NCBI GenBank assembly: GCA_030745255.1
Contig: JASLOY010000111.1
Coordinates: 1 to 9,210, forward strand
Origin: Vicinamibacterales bacterium
GTDB taxonomy: Bacteria > Acidobacteriota > Vicinamibacteria > Vicinamibacterales > UBA8438
Direction of reading: 5' to 3'
Length of the DNA: 9,210 nt
The notes beneath the pieces are model-generated. The model was not told the origin of the DNA and made no database searches. It was given only the letters and a program-made list of their open reading frames with translations. Positions 1-6,685 of this stretch are shown here, in pieces. Within the stretch, counting starts at the first letter, position 1, and each line of letters starts with the position of its first letter. Made by a program: the position numbers and the translations under genes.

Positions 1-1125
1 GTCGAGCGCACTGGGGAGTCGGAAGCCGTGATCGACCAGCGTCTGCTTGCGGGCACGGTCGCCCGCGTACATGCCTCGCACCTGCGGCACGGTCTGGTGG
101 CTCTCGTCGACGATCGTCAGGGCGTCCGGGGGCAGATAGTCCAGCAACGTCGGCGGCGGCTCACCCGCCGCCCGGCCAGAAAGATGCCGCGCGTAGTTCT
201 CAACACCGTGGCAGTAGCCGATCTCGCGCATCATCTCGATGTCGAACATCGTCCGTTGGTGGAGCCGCTGCGCCTCGAGCACCTTGCCCATCGACTCCAG
301 CTCGGCGCGGCGCTCGACCAGCTCGGCTTTGATCGTCTCCACCGCCGCCAGGGTGCGCGAGCGGGGAGTGACGAAGTGAGACCTCGGATACACGGCCACC
401 TTGTCGTGCCGCCGCAGGGTGCGTCCCGTGACCGGGTCGAAGCTGACGAGCTCGTCCACCTCGTCGCCAAAGAGCTCGATTCGAAGGGCCACGTTCTCGT
501 AGGACGGATACACCTCGACGATGTCTCCCCGAACGCGGAATGTGCCCCGGTCGAACTCGTGGTCGTTCCGTTCGTATTGAATCTCAACCAACTTGCGGAG
601 AATCCACTCCCGTTCGGCACGCTGGCCCCGTTCGAGTGGCAGCAACAGGCCGTAGTACGCCTCAGGCGAACCCAGCCCGTAGATGCAGGAGACGCTAGCC
701 ACGATGACGACGTCGCGGCGCTCGAAGAGCGCGCGCGTCGCGGACAGCCGCATGCGGTCGATCTCGTCGTTGATAGTCGCTTCCTTCTCGATATACGAGT
801 CGGTGGCGGGAACGTAGGCTTCGGGCTGGTAATAATCGTAGTAGCTGACGAAATATTCGACCGCGTTGTGGGGAAAGAAGCGGCGAAACTCGAGGAATAG
901 CTGTGCCGCCAGCGTCTTGTTGTGGACCATGACGAGGGTCGGCCGATTCACTTGAGCCACGACCTTCGCGATCGTGAACGTCTTGCCGGAACCGGTCACG
1001 CCGAGCAACACCTGCTGCGCATCGCCCCGGAGCAGCCCGTCGGTCAGCTCCTCGACGGCCCGCGCCTGGTCGCCCTGCAGCTCGAACTCGGTGACGAGGT
1101 TGAATCGGTCGTAGGTGGAGGGCAT
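1..1125 (-). CDS. uvrB: UvrB, excinuclease ABC subunit B (N-terminal 375 residues, C-terminus outside window)
   Basis: UvrB is the DNA-damage-verifying helicase-like subunit of the UvrABC nucleotide excision repair complex; UvrA loads it and it recruits UvrC for incision. The frame is open from ATG at 1125 to the window edge with no stop, so the 3' part is missing; full-length UvrB is roughly 670 residues. Visible motifs are Walker A GVTGSGKT at residues 42-49, the damage-probing beta-hairpin region rich in Tyr (YFVSYYDYYQPEAY from residue 91), the conserved GYCHGVENYARHL near 303-315, and Walker B with DESH at 340-343. The start at 1125 fits the usual UvrB N-terminus (F-L..F.L.GDQ..A), but no Shine-Dalgarno precedes it; an in-frame GTG at 1155 would add ten residues. 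The gene lies 110 bp downstream of the VWA gene on the same strand, so co-transcription is possible. Identity is very secure; the exact start is less so. Confidence 0.97.
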   Translation of the reverse strand, partial: MPSTYDRFNLVTEFELQGDQARAVEELTDGLLRGDAQQVLLGVTGSGKTFTIAKVVAQVNRPTLVMVHNKTLAAQLFLEFRRFFPHNAVEYFVSYYDYYQPEAYVPATDSYIEKEATINDEIDRMRLSATRALFERRDVVIVASVSCIYGLGSPEAYYGLLLPLERGQRAEREWILRKLVEIQYERNDHEFDRGTFRVRGDIVEVYPSYENVALRIELFGDEVDELVSFDPVTGRTLRRHDKVAVYPRSHFVTPRSRTLAAVETIKAELVERRAELESMGKVLEAQRLHQRTMFDIEMMREIGYCHGVENYARHLSGRAAGEPPPTLLDYLPPDALTIVDESHQTVPQVRGMYAGDRARKQTLVDHGFRLPSALD

Positions 1126-1130
1126 GGTCT

Positions 1131-1154
1131 TGGCCGCGCCAGCCAGCGCGGCCA
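1131..1154 (-). promoter_or_regulatory. Perfect 9-bp GC-rich hairpin directly upstream of uvrB start
   Basis: TGGCCGCGC (1131-1139) pairs with GCGCGGCCA (1146-1154) around a 6-nt loop. The stem ends 6 bases from the uvrB ATG, so it occupies the place where a Shine-Dalgarno should be, and no purine-rich site is visible there. No T-tract follows on the minus strand, so it is not a classical intrinsic terminator. It could modulate uvrB translation, or it could be coding if uvrB starts at GTG 1155. The structure is directly visible; the role is inferred. Confidence 0.45.
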
Positions 1155-1204
1155 CGCACGGAATTCAAAAGTCAGATGAAGAATCCCGCAGGCACCAGCA
1201 TCAG

Positions 1205-1221
1205 GGCCCTCGGCTAGGGCC
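1205..1221 (-). terminator. Weak hairpin downstream of the VWA gene
   Basis: GGCCCT (1205-1210) and AGGGCC (1216-1221) form a perfect 6-bp stem with a 5-nt loop, 14 bases beyond the VWA stop codon. There is no T-run on the minus-strand side, so termination would be weak or factor-dependent, and readthrough into uvrB is plausible. Confidence 0.25.
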
Positions 1222-1235
1222 GGCGGGCGAGCCGC

Positions 1236-2171
1236 TCAGCGGTCTCTCGGCTCGGTCTCAGCGTAGCGCGCGAAGTAGCCTTCGCGGGCGCGGATGTGGA
1301 CGTCTCCGAGCCCGGGACGCGAGTCGTCGGCCAGTCTCACTGTCACCCGGCGCCAGGCTCCGTCGGCAGTCGGGTCGGTGGACACATAGCCCACAGAATA
1401 CCGGGCCGACAGTTCCTCCCGAATCTGTCCGTAGATCTCGTCGAGCTCGGCCACCGAGTCCGGAAAGTAAGACTGCCCTCCGGTGAGTGCGACGATCTCC
1501 TCCAACCGCATCCGTTCCTGGATCCGTGCGACGCCGCGGGTCTGGGTCTGGAAGCCGATCGCATAGACCGTCACGTCGGAGGCACGCAACAGATCGAGCA
1601 GCTCGTCTCGCCGGAGCCGGCTCCGCGTGTCGCTCCCATCGGTGTAGAGGAGCAGGACCTTGCGCCCATCCTGGTCGAACGCACCGTCGAGATAGACGCC
1701 CAGCGCATCGTAGAGCGCCGTCATACCGCCGGCCTCCTGCATCCGGAGCCGCTCGACGAGCCGCGGGAAGTCAGGCCGGTCGTACCGGCTCACCCGCACC
1801 TGGGTATCGAAATCGACCAGGGTCATGTCCTGCGCGAGATCGAGACCCCGCAGGAACTTGATGGCGGCTGTCTTCGCGAAATCGACATCGCGGTCCATGC
1901 TGCCGCTGGTATCGAAGAGCACGCCGAGATGGAACGGCATGGTCTCGAGATCGCTATCGAGCCCTTGCGAGAAGTACATGATGCCCTGCTCGCGCCCCTC
2001 TTCCTCGATCACGAAGTCCTCGCGGGTCAGCCCCAACACTAACTGTCCGTCTCCGTCCTCCACGGTGACGCCAAAGTGGACCAGATCCACACTACTCCGG
2101 AAGACGGGCTGGGCCGCGACCGACAGCGTGCACAGCGCCAGGGCCAACGGGATCGTGAGATGGCGGATCAT
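1236..2171 (-). CDS. Secreted VWA-domain protein, VWFA-related Acidobacterial type
   Basis: This 311-residue protein starts with a signal peptide: basic MIRH, a hydrophobic run, and a probable cleavage after A20 (SVAA-QP). Residues about 22-75 form the short beta-rich N-terminal region typical of the acidobacterial VWFA-related family (VTVEDGDGQLVLGLTREDF, where the family shows V.V.D..G..V.GL...DF). The von Willebrand A fold follows, with an intact metal-ion-dependent adhesion site: D87-T-S-G-S91, T151 in GGMTALYDAL, and D178 in YTDGSD. A C-terminal beta-rich tail (about 255-300, YSVGY...RRVTVRL...REGYFA) is also family-typical. Such proteins are exported and bind protein or peptide ligands through a divalent cation, but the partner is unknown in nearly all cases. 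The ATG at 2171 has a good AGGAG site 8 bases upstream. The gene is divergent from the DHH gene and upstream of uvrB; I see no functional link between them. Confidence 0.92.
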   Translation of the reverse strand: MIRHLTIPLALALCTLSVAAQPVFRSSVDLVHFGVTVEDGDGQLVLGLTREDFVIEEEGREQGIMYFSQGLDSDLETMPFHLGVLFDTSGSMDRDVDFAKTAAIKFLRGLDLAQDMTLVDFDTQVRVSRYDRPDFPRLVERLRMQEAGGMTALYDALGVYLDGAFDQDGRKVLLLYTDGSDTRSRLRRDELLDLLRASDVTVYAIGFQTQTRGVARIQERMRLEEIVALTGGQSYFPDSVAELDEIYGQIREELSARYSVGYVSTDPTADGAWRRVTVRLADDSRPGLGDVHIRAREGYFARYAETEPRDR

Positions 2172-2179
2172 GCTGCGTG

Positions 2180-2184
2180 CTCCT
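2180..2184 (-). promoter_or_regulatory. Ribosome binding site of the VWA gene
   Basis: AGGAG on the minus strand sits 8 bases before the ATG at 2171. This fixes the start and gives the protein a complete signal peptide. It is one of the few canonical Shine-Dalgarno sites in the window. Confidence 0.7.
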
Positions 2185-2275
2185 GTCCAGCCCGTGGATA
2201 GGCTGGCATCTTACCTGATCGGCGTTCCCTCCTGGCGACCAACTGGCGGGGTACACGCCCAACGGCCGTGCGGCG

Positions 2276-2281
2276 TATAAT
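2276..2281 (+). promoter_or_regulatory. Candidate -10 box (TATAAT) for the DHH phosphoesterase gene
   Basis: A perfect TATAAT stands in an otherwise GC-rich divergent gap, 34 bases before the ATG at 2316. It predicts a transcription start near 2288 and a leader of about 28 nt. The expected -35 position (2253-2258, ACACGC) is a poor match to TTGACA and there is no TG extension, so this would be a -10-driven or activator-dependent promoter. It argues against the in-frame GTG at 2268 as translation start, because that codon lies upstream of the box. Confidence 0.5.
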
Positions 2282-2315
2282 CATTTGTTCGGGTAGTCGA
2301 CCCGCGGTTCCAACC

Positions 2316-3746
2316 ATGAAGTGCCTCGCAGTGTGCCAGGACGAGCTCGTCATCCGGATCCTGGCGCGAGCCTTCGAGCCCCGCCTCGACATCGAGTTCC
2401 TCGTCGAAGACCGACTCCTCGCGCGCCGACTGCACGACACGGCGGTGACGGTTCACGTCGGCGATCCGCGCAAGGTAGAAAGCTACCTCCGAGCCGACAT
2501 CGATCCGAGCACGTGCCTCCTGGTCGAGGACACGGGACGCCGGAGCCCCAAACGCACCGTGGAGGCGATTCGCGATGCCGGCGGCACCCTGGTCTACCTG
2601 CTCGATGTGGGGCACCCGCTCAGCCCGAAGCGACAGGAGGAACACGGCACGCGCATCCCAGACGTCGGACAGCTGGCGCTGGCAGACCTCCTGCAAGGTG
2701 CGCTCTGTACCGAGCTGGACCGCTCGATGACCCGGGCGCGAGTCGAGCAGTACCAGCGCTACCTCGCCGACGCTGACCGTGTGCTGATTCTGCTACACAA
2801 CGACCCGGATCCCGACGCCATGGCCAGCGGCCTGGCGCTCCGCAATCTCTTACGCCGGACCAAGACCACTGCGATCATTGGAGCGTTTCAAGGCGTCACG
2901 CGACCCGAGAATCTCCGGATGGCCAATCTCCTCGACATCCATGTTGAGCCGCTGAACCGCCAGTCGCTTTCCGGTTTCGACAGGATCGCCACGGTGGACG
3001 TCCAACCTCACTACTTCGGCGGGCTCATCAACAAGGTGGATCTCGTCATCGACCATCACCCGGAGCGCGGAGGCTATGGTGCGGCGTTCAAAGACATTCG
3101 CCCCGACTACGGCTCCACCTGCACCATTTTGACCGAACACCTGCGTGCGGTGGACGCGAACATCTCCGAGCGTGCCGCTACGGCGATGCTCTATGCGATT
3201 AAATCCGACACGCTCTTTCTATCGCGACAGACCAACGAGCCGGACCTCGACGCCTTCCGGTTTCTGTATCCACTCGCCAACGCGGCGCTCATCCGCAAGA
3301 TGGAGGGGGCCGAGACCACGGTGGAGCGGCTGAACTCCGTCTCGGAAGCCGTTCTGGGCGGCGAAGTGGTCGGAGCGCTGTACACCACCCATCTGGGCGA
3401 CGTGGCGCGCGAGGACCTGATCACCTATGTGGCCGACTTCCTCCTGCAGGTCGAGGAAATCAAATGGTCAGTCGTCTCGGGCATCGTGCACGGGGATCTC
3501 GTCATCTCGGTCCGCACCCTCGGTTACTCGCGCCACGCCGGCGAGTTCGTCAAGCAGCATTTTGGCGACGTGGGCAGTGCCGGTGGTCACCGCGCGATGG
3601 CGAAGGCGGTGGCGCCCCTCGACCGCTTCCAGCAAAAGTTCGGGTCGATCGCGCCGGAAGACATTCGCGCGACCATTCACGCACTCGCCGAGCAGTTTCT
3701 CGAGGAGCCTCAGGCCAGTGAACGACGGCGGAGTATGAACCGCTAG
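2316..3746 (+). CDS. DHH/DHHA1 family phosphoesterase with N-terminal TrkA-N-like domain (NrnA-like)
   Basis: The 476-residue protein has an N-terminal region (about 1-125) that resembles a TrkA-N/RCK nucleotide-binding fold (V.VGDP....L..A.ID) but lacks a canonical GxGxxG. A linker leads to a DHH phosphoesterase domain: motif I HNDPDPDA at 161-168 (Asp163, 165, 167), motif II D228 in ATVDV, motif III D246-H-H248, GSTC near 266-269, and D298 in IKSDT. A DHHA1 domain ends with GSAGGHRAMAKA around 420-431. The metal-binding Asp/His set looks complete, so it should be an active Mn-dependent phosphodiesterase or phosphatase. Relatives of the NrnA/GdpP group act on nanoRNA, pAp or cyclic dinucleotides; which applies here cannot be read from sequence. 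The ATG at 2316 is preferred over GTG 2268 because of the TATAAT between them; neither has a clear Shine-Dalgarno. Its stop overlaps that of the convergent patatin-like gene. Confidence 0.9.
   Translation: MKCLAVCQDELVIRILARAFEPRLDIEFLVEDRLLARRLHDTAVTVHVGDPRKVESYLRADIDPSTCLLVEDTGRRSPKRTVEAIRDAGGTLVYLLDVGHPLSPKRQEEHGTRIPDVGQLALADLLQGALCTELDRSMTRARVEQYQRYLADADRVLILLHNDPDPDAMASGLALRNLLRRTKTTAIIGAFQGVTRPENLRMANLLDIHVEPLNRQSLSGFDRIATVDVQPHYFGGLINKVDLVIDHHPERGGYGAAFKDIRPDYGSTCTILTEHLRAVDANISERAATAMLYAIKSDTLFLSRQTNEPDLDAFRFLYPLANAALIRKMEGAETTVERLNSVSEAVLGGEVVGALYTTHLGDVAREDLITYVADFLLQVEEIKWSVVSGIVHGDLVISVRTLGYSRHAGEFVKQHFGDVGSAGGHRAMAKAVAPLDRFQQKFGSIAPEDIRATIHALAEQFLEEPQASERRRSMNR
3743..3746. other. 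Shared palindromic stop CTAG of two convergent genes
   Basis: The plus-strand DHH gene stops with TAG at 3744-3746, and the minus-strand patatin-like gene stops with TAG read from 3745 to 3743. The same four bases serve both, so there is no intergenic space and no room for a terminator outside coding sequence. Confidence 0.9.
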
Positions 3747-5251
3747 GAGTCGTCGAGGCCGGGAACACGGGCCGCCATGCGCGGCTGTGGCACGGGCTCG
3801 ATCTGCTCGCCGCTGGCACCGACGACCGGGCCGACGAACTGTCGGTGCCCGTCGTCGTAACCGCGCGCGAGCAACTCGGCCACGGACTGCTGGCGGTCGG
3901 ACCGCTCGTCGTAACACCCCATGAAATCGAATGGCCCGAGCGGATTATGGGTCGGCTGAATCTCGAAGACTGCCTGGAACAGCCCGGCTCGGGATCGGAC
4001 GGCGTCACCGATGGCGGCCGATTCCATCGCAGACAGCGCCTCACCGATTCGACCGCGGCCGTCGCGTCGACCAGCCCCGAGTGAGTGTGGCCCGGTCGGC
4101 CCGGGTAATGCCGAGACGAGTATCACCTGCTCGGCGCCGGCCTGGGCCACCTCGTCGAGCAACCGCCCGACCGCGTCCGGTCGGTCGCACACCCGGTGCG
4201 TCTCGCCGCGCCAGCTGCTGCCTGAGGTGAATCTCACCAGCCACGGCTCGGTCGCAACCGGCAGGCTGAGCGCCGCGGCAAACACGTCGAACCCGTGACG
4301 CCTGGCGCCACCGGCCAGATCAAACGCTTCCAGTTGTCGGTCCCCCGCTGACTCGCCGCGCTGACGTTGAAAGAACCGCCGCCGGTACGGCTCCGAGAGC
4401 AGCGCGAAGACCAGATCGCGACGCCCATCGAGGTCGTGGGCCGTCACCAACAACTCGCGGAAACCAGGCTGGCCGAGATTCTCGGACAACAGTTCGGCGT
4501 ATCGGCGCCCCAAATCCACGGGGCCGGGCCGTGCAATCGATGCGGCGCCGCGCATCAGCTTCCAGAGCCCATCGGCGAACCATCCCCGCGCACGGCCCAC
4601 ATCGAGTGGTGCCGCCAGCAACACCCACCAGAGCGTCCCCCGCGCCCGACGCTGGGCACGCGCCCGCATCCAGCCCAGACCGGCCGAGCCGGCCACCACC
4701 GCGAGCAGAAGGACCAACCCGGCCACAACGAGACGGGGCAACCAGATCGGCAGGGCTGCCGGCGCGAACACCGACTCGACGAGCTGCCCAAACCCGGTCG
4801 CCAGCCAGGCGCCACCGTCCAGCCCGACCACCCGCAGGAGATAGGCCAGCGGATAGACGAGCGCTCCGAGCACCACGACGCCAAGCGGCAGCACCAGCGC
4901 GGCGAGCGCGCCACCGAGAATGCAGGCCGCAGCGCGCAGCGCGGGCCGCCAGCGGTAGAGCCGCTTCGCGCCCGGGACACTCCAGAGCCCAGCCGGCTCC
5001 CACAACCGCGCCGAACCGTCAACCGCCGCAAACGCCGCCCCCACCGCGCCGATGCCGCGCCCCGCCACCAGGTCGACTTTGACCCCGGCCTCGTGCAGCG
5101 CCCGCAGCACGCCGGCATGATACGCGCCGGCGGTGCCGGTGCCGGTCAACACCAGTGCCGTTCGAAGGTGAGGTGAGTAACTGGAGGCCGTGCGAGACGC
5201 CGTGGTCGGGACAGTGGGCGGAGACTCGGCGTTCACAATGCGACGGTTCAC
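3743..5251 (-). CDS. Patatin-like protein with membrane insert and substituted catalytic serine
   Basis: The 502-residue protein begins with a patatin-type glycine-rich oxyanion region (ALVLTGTGTAGAYHAGVLRAL, about 32-52). A helix and strand follow, leading to VDLVAGRGIGAVGAAF at 59-74. Active patatins have GxSxG there (for example GTSIGA); here it reads G64-R-G-I-G68, with glycine at the nucleophile position. Residues about 107-139 and 173-193 are strongly hydrophobic and look like at least two transmembrane helices inserted into the fold, so membrane location is likely. The later part (about 320-380: FDVFAAALSLP, then HRVCDRPDAVGRLLDE, then AEQVILVSALP) lines up with the patatin segment that normally holds the catalytic DGG; D356 may be the equivalent Asp, but DRP replaces DGG. 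It may therefore be a non-hydrolytic relative. The start is GTG at 5251, overlapping the greA stop (GTGA); an in-frame GTG at 5233 is an alternative. Fold assignment is good; activity is doubtful. Confidence 0.85.
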   Translation of the reverse strand: MNRRIVNAESPPTVPTTASRTASSYSPHLRTALVLTGTGTAGAYHAGVLRALHEAGVKVDLVAGRGIGAVGAAFAAVDGSARLWEPAGLWSVPGAKRLYRWRPALRAAACILGGALAALVLPLGVVVLGALVYPLAYLLRVVGLDGGAWLATGFGQLVESVFAPAALPIWLPRLVVAGLVLLLAVVAGSAGLGWMRARAQRRARGTLWWVLLAAPLDVGRARGWFADGLWKLMRGAASIARPGPVDLGRRYAELLSENLGQPGFRELLVTAHDLDGRRDLVFALLSEPYRRRFFQRQRGESAGDRQLEAFDLAGGARRHGFDVFAAALSLPVATEPWLVRFTSGSSWRGETHRVCDRPDAVGRLLDEVAQAGAEQVILVSALPGPTGPHSLGAGRRDGRGRIGEALSAMESAAIGDAVRSRAGLFQAVFEIQPTHNPLGPFDFMGCYDERSDRQQSVAELLARGYDDGHRQFVGPVVGASGEQIEPVPQPRMAARVPGLDDS

Positions 5252-5712
5252 TCGCCGTGAATGGTGATGAGCTTCACGAGCTCGAACTCACGGGTACCGT
5301 TGGGAGTCGGCACCGTGACCTCGTCTCCCTCTTCCTTCCCCACCAGCGCGCGGCCGATAGGCGAAGCGGTGGAGATCCAGCCTTTGTCGGGGTCCGCATC
5401 TTCCGGCATGACCAACCGATAAACCAGCGGCTTGCCGTCCCCCTCGAGGAGATGCACCGTGGACCCGAACGCGGCCCGGTCATCGGGAAGCCGATCCAGG
5501 TTCATCAGTGACAGCTCGGCGACACGCTTGTGCAACATGGACAGCCGCGCTTCGACGAATGACTGACGCTCCTTGGCCGCCTGATACTCCGCGTTCTCAC
5601 GCAGGTCGCCCAGCTCACGCGCTCGCTTGATCTCTTTCGGCAGTTCGTTCTTGAGCTCCCGGTCGAGTGTGCGAATCTCGTCCTCGAACCGTTTAAGCAG
5701 TTCAGCTTTCAT
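5248..5712 (-). CDS. greA: Transcription elongation factor GreA
   Basis: GreA enters the secondary channel of RNA polymerase and stimulates cleavage of the backtracked RNA 3' end, which rescues stalled elongation complexes. The 154-residue length is typical of the family. The N-terminal coiled coil (about 1-72) has the tip motif GDLRENAEY with acidic D36 and E39, matching the catalytic Asp41/Glu44 of E. coli GreA. The C-terminal FKBP-like domain (about 80-154) shows FGSTV and SPIGRALVGKEEGDEV. The ATG at 5712 aligns with the family start; an in-frame GTG at 5772 would add 20 unlike residues and lies upstream of the candidate -10 box, so I reject it. No strong Shine-Dalgarno is visible. The stop overlaps the start of the patatin-like gene by four bases, which suggests one transcript and coupled translation. 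Confidence 0.97.
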   Translation of the reverse strand: MKAELLKRFEDEIRTLDRELKNELPKEIKRARELGDLRENAEYQAAKERQSFVEARLSMLHKRVAELSLMNLDRLPDDRAAFGSTVHLLEGDGKPLVYRLVMPEDADPDKGWISTASPIGRALVGKEEGDEVTVPTPNGTREFELVKLITIHGE

Positions 5713-5762
5713 ACCGTACTGTCGTGTCCCGTTCCCTGCCCACCTGGGCTCACTCGTCGCCA

Positions 5763-5784
5763 AAGATAGCACATCTGCTATGCT
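5763..5784. promoter_or_regulatory. Back-to-back divergent extended -10 promoters within a dyad
   Basis: Between greA and the methyltransferase gene, the plus strand has TGCTATGCT (5776-5784), an extended -10 of the TGnTATnnT form. The minus strand has TGCTATCTT (5771-5763), equally an extended -10. They are halves of a perfect inverted repeat ATAGCA-CATC-TGCTAT (5766-5781). Predicted starts lie near 5791 (plus) and near 5756 (minus), leaving leaders of about 45 nt for both genes. The -35 regions are poor matches. The dyad could equally be a regulator site. Confidence 0.45.
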
Positions 5785-5824
5785 GACTTTCGCTGCTCGC
5801 CGGTCGGCTCATCGGACGGGCGGC

Positions 5825-5828
5825 GGAG
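5825..5828 (+). promoter_or_regulatory. Ribosome binding site of the methyltransferase gene
   Basis: GGAG lies 8 bases before the GTG at 5837. It supports the use of this GTG start, which also gives the family-typical N-terminus (ITSRRNP). Confidence 0.6.
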
Positions 5829-5836
5829 CCTGACTT

Positions 5837-6685
5837 GTGGAACAGATCACCAGCCGGCGCAACCCGATCGTTGCCCAGTTTCGTCAGGCCAGAAGTTCCA
5901 CCACGCCGACCGGATCCACCGTCTTGCTCGAAGGCCCGCGTCTGATCGCAGAAGCCCTGGGCGCCGGTGTGCGGGTCGAACTGGCGGCTGTCAGTACCGG
6001 TCCGGCGACCACACGCCGCTCGGCTGCCGTGTTCGATCGGCTCGACCCTTCCATGACCCGGCTCGTACGTGTCTCGCCTACGGTTATGGACGCGCTCAGC
6101 CCCGTGTCCTCGCCAAGTGGTCTTGTGGCGCTGGCCACCCTCGAGTCGGCCGGCTTCGAGGATGCGGCCCCGGCACCACGGCCGCTAGTCATCGGACTCA
6201 TCGGTGTGCAGGATCCCGGCAACACCGGAGCTGTCATCCGCGCTATCGAAGCCGGCGGGGCCACCGGCGTTGTCACTGTTGGCGGCGCCGACCCGTACGG
6301 ATGGAAGGCACTTCGGGGGGCTATGGGCAGCGCGTTCCGTCTGCCGGTCGTCCGCTCCCTCGGCGCTGGTGACGTGCGCGCCGCCGCGGACGCTCACGGG
6401 CTGCGAGTGCTTGCGGCCGTACCGCGCGATGGGAGCTCGGTGTCCGACACCGACCTGCGGGGGCCATGCCTGATCTGGCTTGGGGGCGAGGGCGCGGGCC
6501 TCGGCACCAGTGTCGTCGACACGGCAGACGGCCTGATCTCGATCCCGATGCGCCCGCCGGTCGAATCGCTCAACATCGCCGTCGCCGCCGCCTTGATAGT
6601 CTACGAGGCGTCCAGGCAACGCACCGGCGCCACACCCAGAGCCACAACCGGCGCAGGTGGGCAGCGGCCGAGGCGGTCGGCATGA
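5837..6685 (+). CDS. TrmH/SpoU-family RNA 2'-O-ribose methyltransferase
   Basis: The enzyme transfers a methyl group from S-adenosylmethionine to a ribose 2'-OH in rRNA or tRNA through the trefoil-knot SPOUT fold. The 282-residue protein has an N-terminal substrate-binding region (SRRNPIVAQF at 6-15; LLEGPRLIAEAL at 30-41). The SPOUT domain follows: motif 1 DPGNTGAVIRAIEAGG (126-141) with N129 and R135, motif 2 LGGEGAGL (215-222), and knot motif 3 with ESLNIAVAAALIVYE (243-257). All three are intact, so it should be active. The ITSR..NP start and EG.R.I.EAL motif fit the general RNA methyltransferase (RlmB/TsnR/YsgA-like) group; the target nucleotide cannot be assigned, so no symbol is given. 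The last 20 residues (TGATPRATTGAGGQRPRRSA) are a low-complexity basic tail. The start is GTG with a GGAG site; the stop overlaps the rarA start as ATGA. Confidence 0.93.
   Translation: MEQITSRRNPIVAQFRQARSSTTPTGSTVLLEGPRLIAEALGAGVRVELAAVSTGPATTRRSAAVFDRLDPSMTRLVRVSPTVMDALSPVSSPSGLVALATLESAGFEDAAPAPRPLVIGLIGVQDPGNTGAVIRAIEAGGATGVVTVGGADPYGWKALRGAMGSAFRLPVVRSLGAGDVRAAADAHGLRVLAAVPRDGSSVSDTDLRGPCLIWLGGEGAGLGTSVVDTADGLISIPMRPPVESLNIAVAAALIVYEASRQRTGATPRATTGAGGQRPRRSA

Noticed and set aside
28..900. Plus-strand 290-codon open frame opposite uvrB
   Set aside because: It is fully antisense to a textbook uvrB sequence, has no recognisable domain, and is expected from GC-rich codon bias on the opposite strand.
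1296..2042. Plus-strand 248-codon open frame opposite the VWA gene
   Set aside because: The minus-strand gene has a signal peptide, a Shine-Dalgarno and an intact metal site. The plus frame shows only His/Pro/Glu-rich shadow composition.
4367..5176. Plus-strand 269-codon frame opposite the patatin-like gene
   Set aside because: It is an Arg/Pro/His/Gln-rich low-complexity translation with no motif, antisense to a protein with clear fold and membrane segments.
3743..5251. D145-G-G147 as the patatin catalytic Asp motif
   Set aside because: It lies between the predicted membrane helices, only about 80 residues after the elbow. The patatin fold places the catalytic Asp later, where VCDRPDAV (about 354-361) aligns better.
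5713..5772. 20-residue upstream extension of GreA from GTG 5772
   Set aside because: The extra residues do not match GreA N-termini, and the start would lie upstream of the candidate -10 box.
6466..6681. 72-codon upstream extension of rarA
   Set aside because: It overlaps the motif 2 to motif 3 part of the methyltransferase gene. The family N-terminus begins at ATG 6682, and ATGA coupling explains that start.
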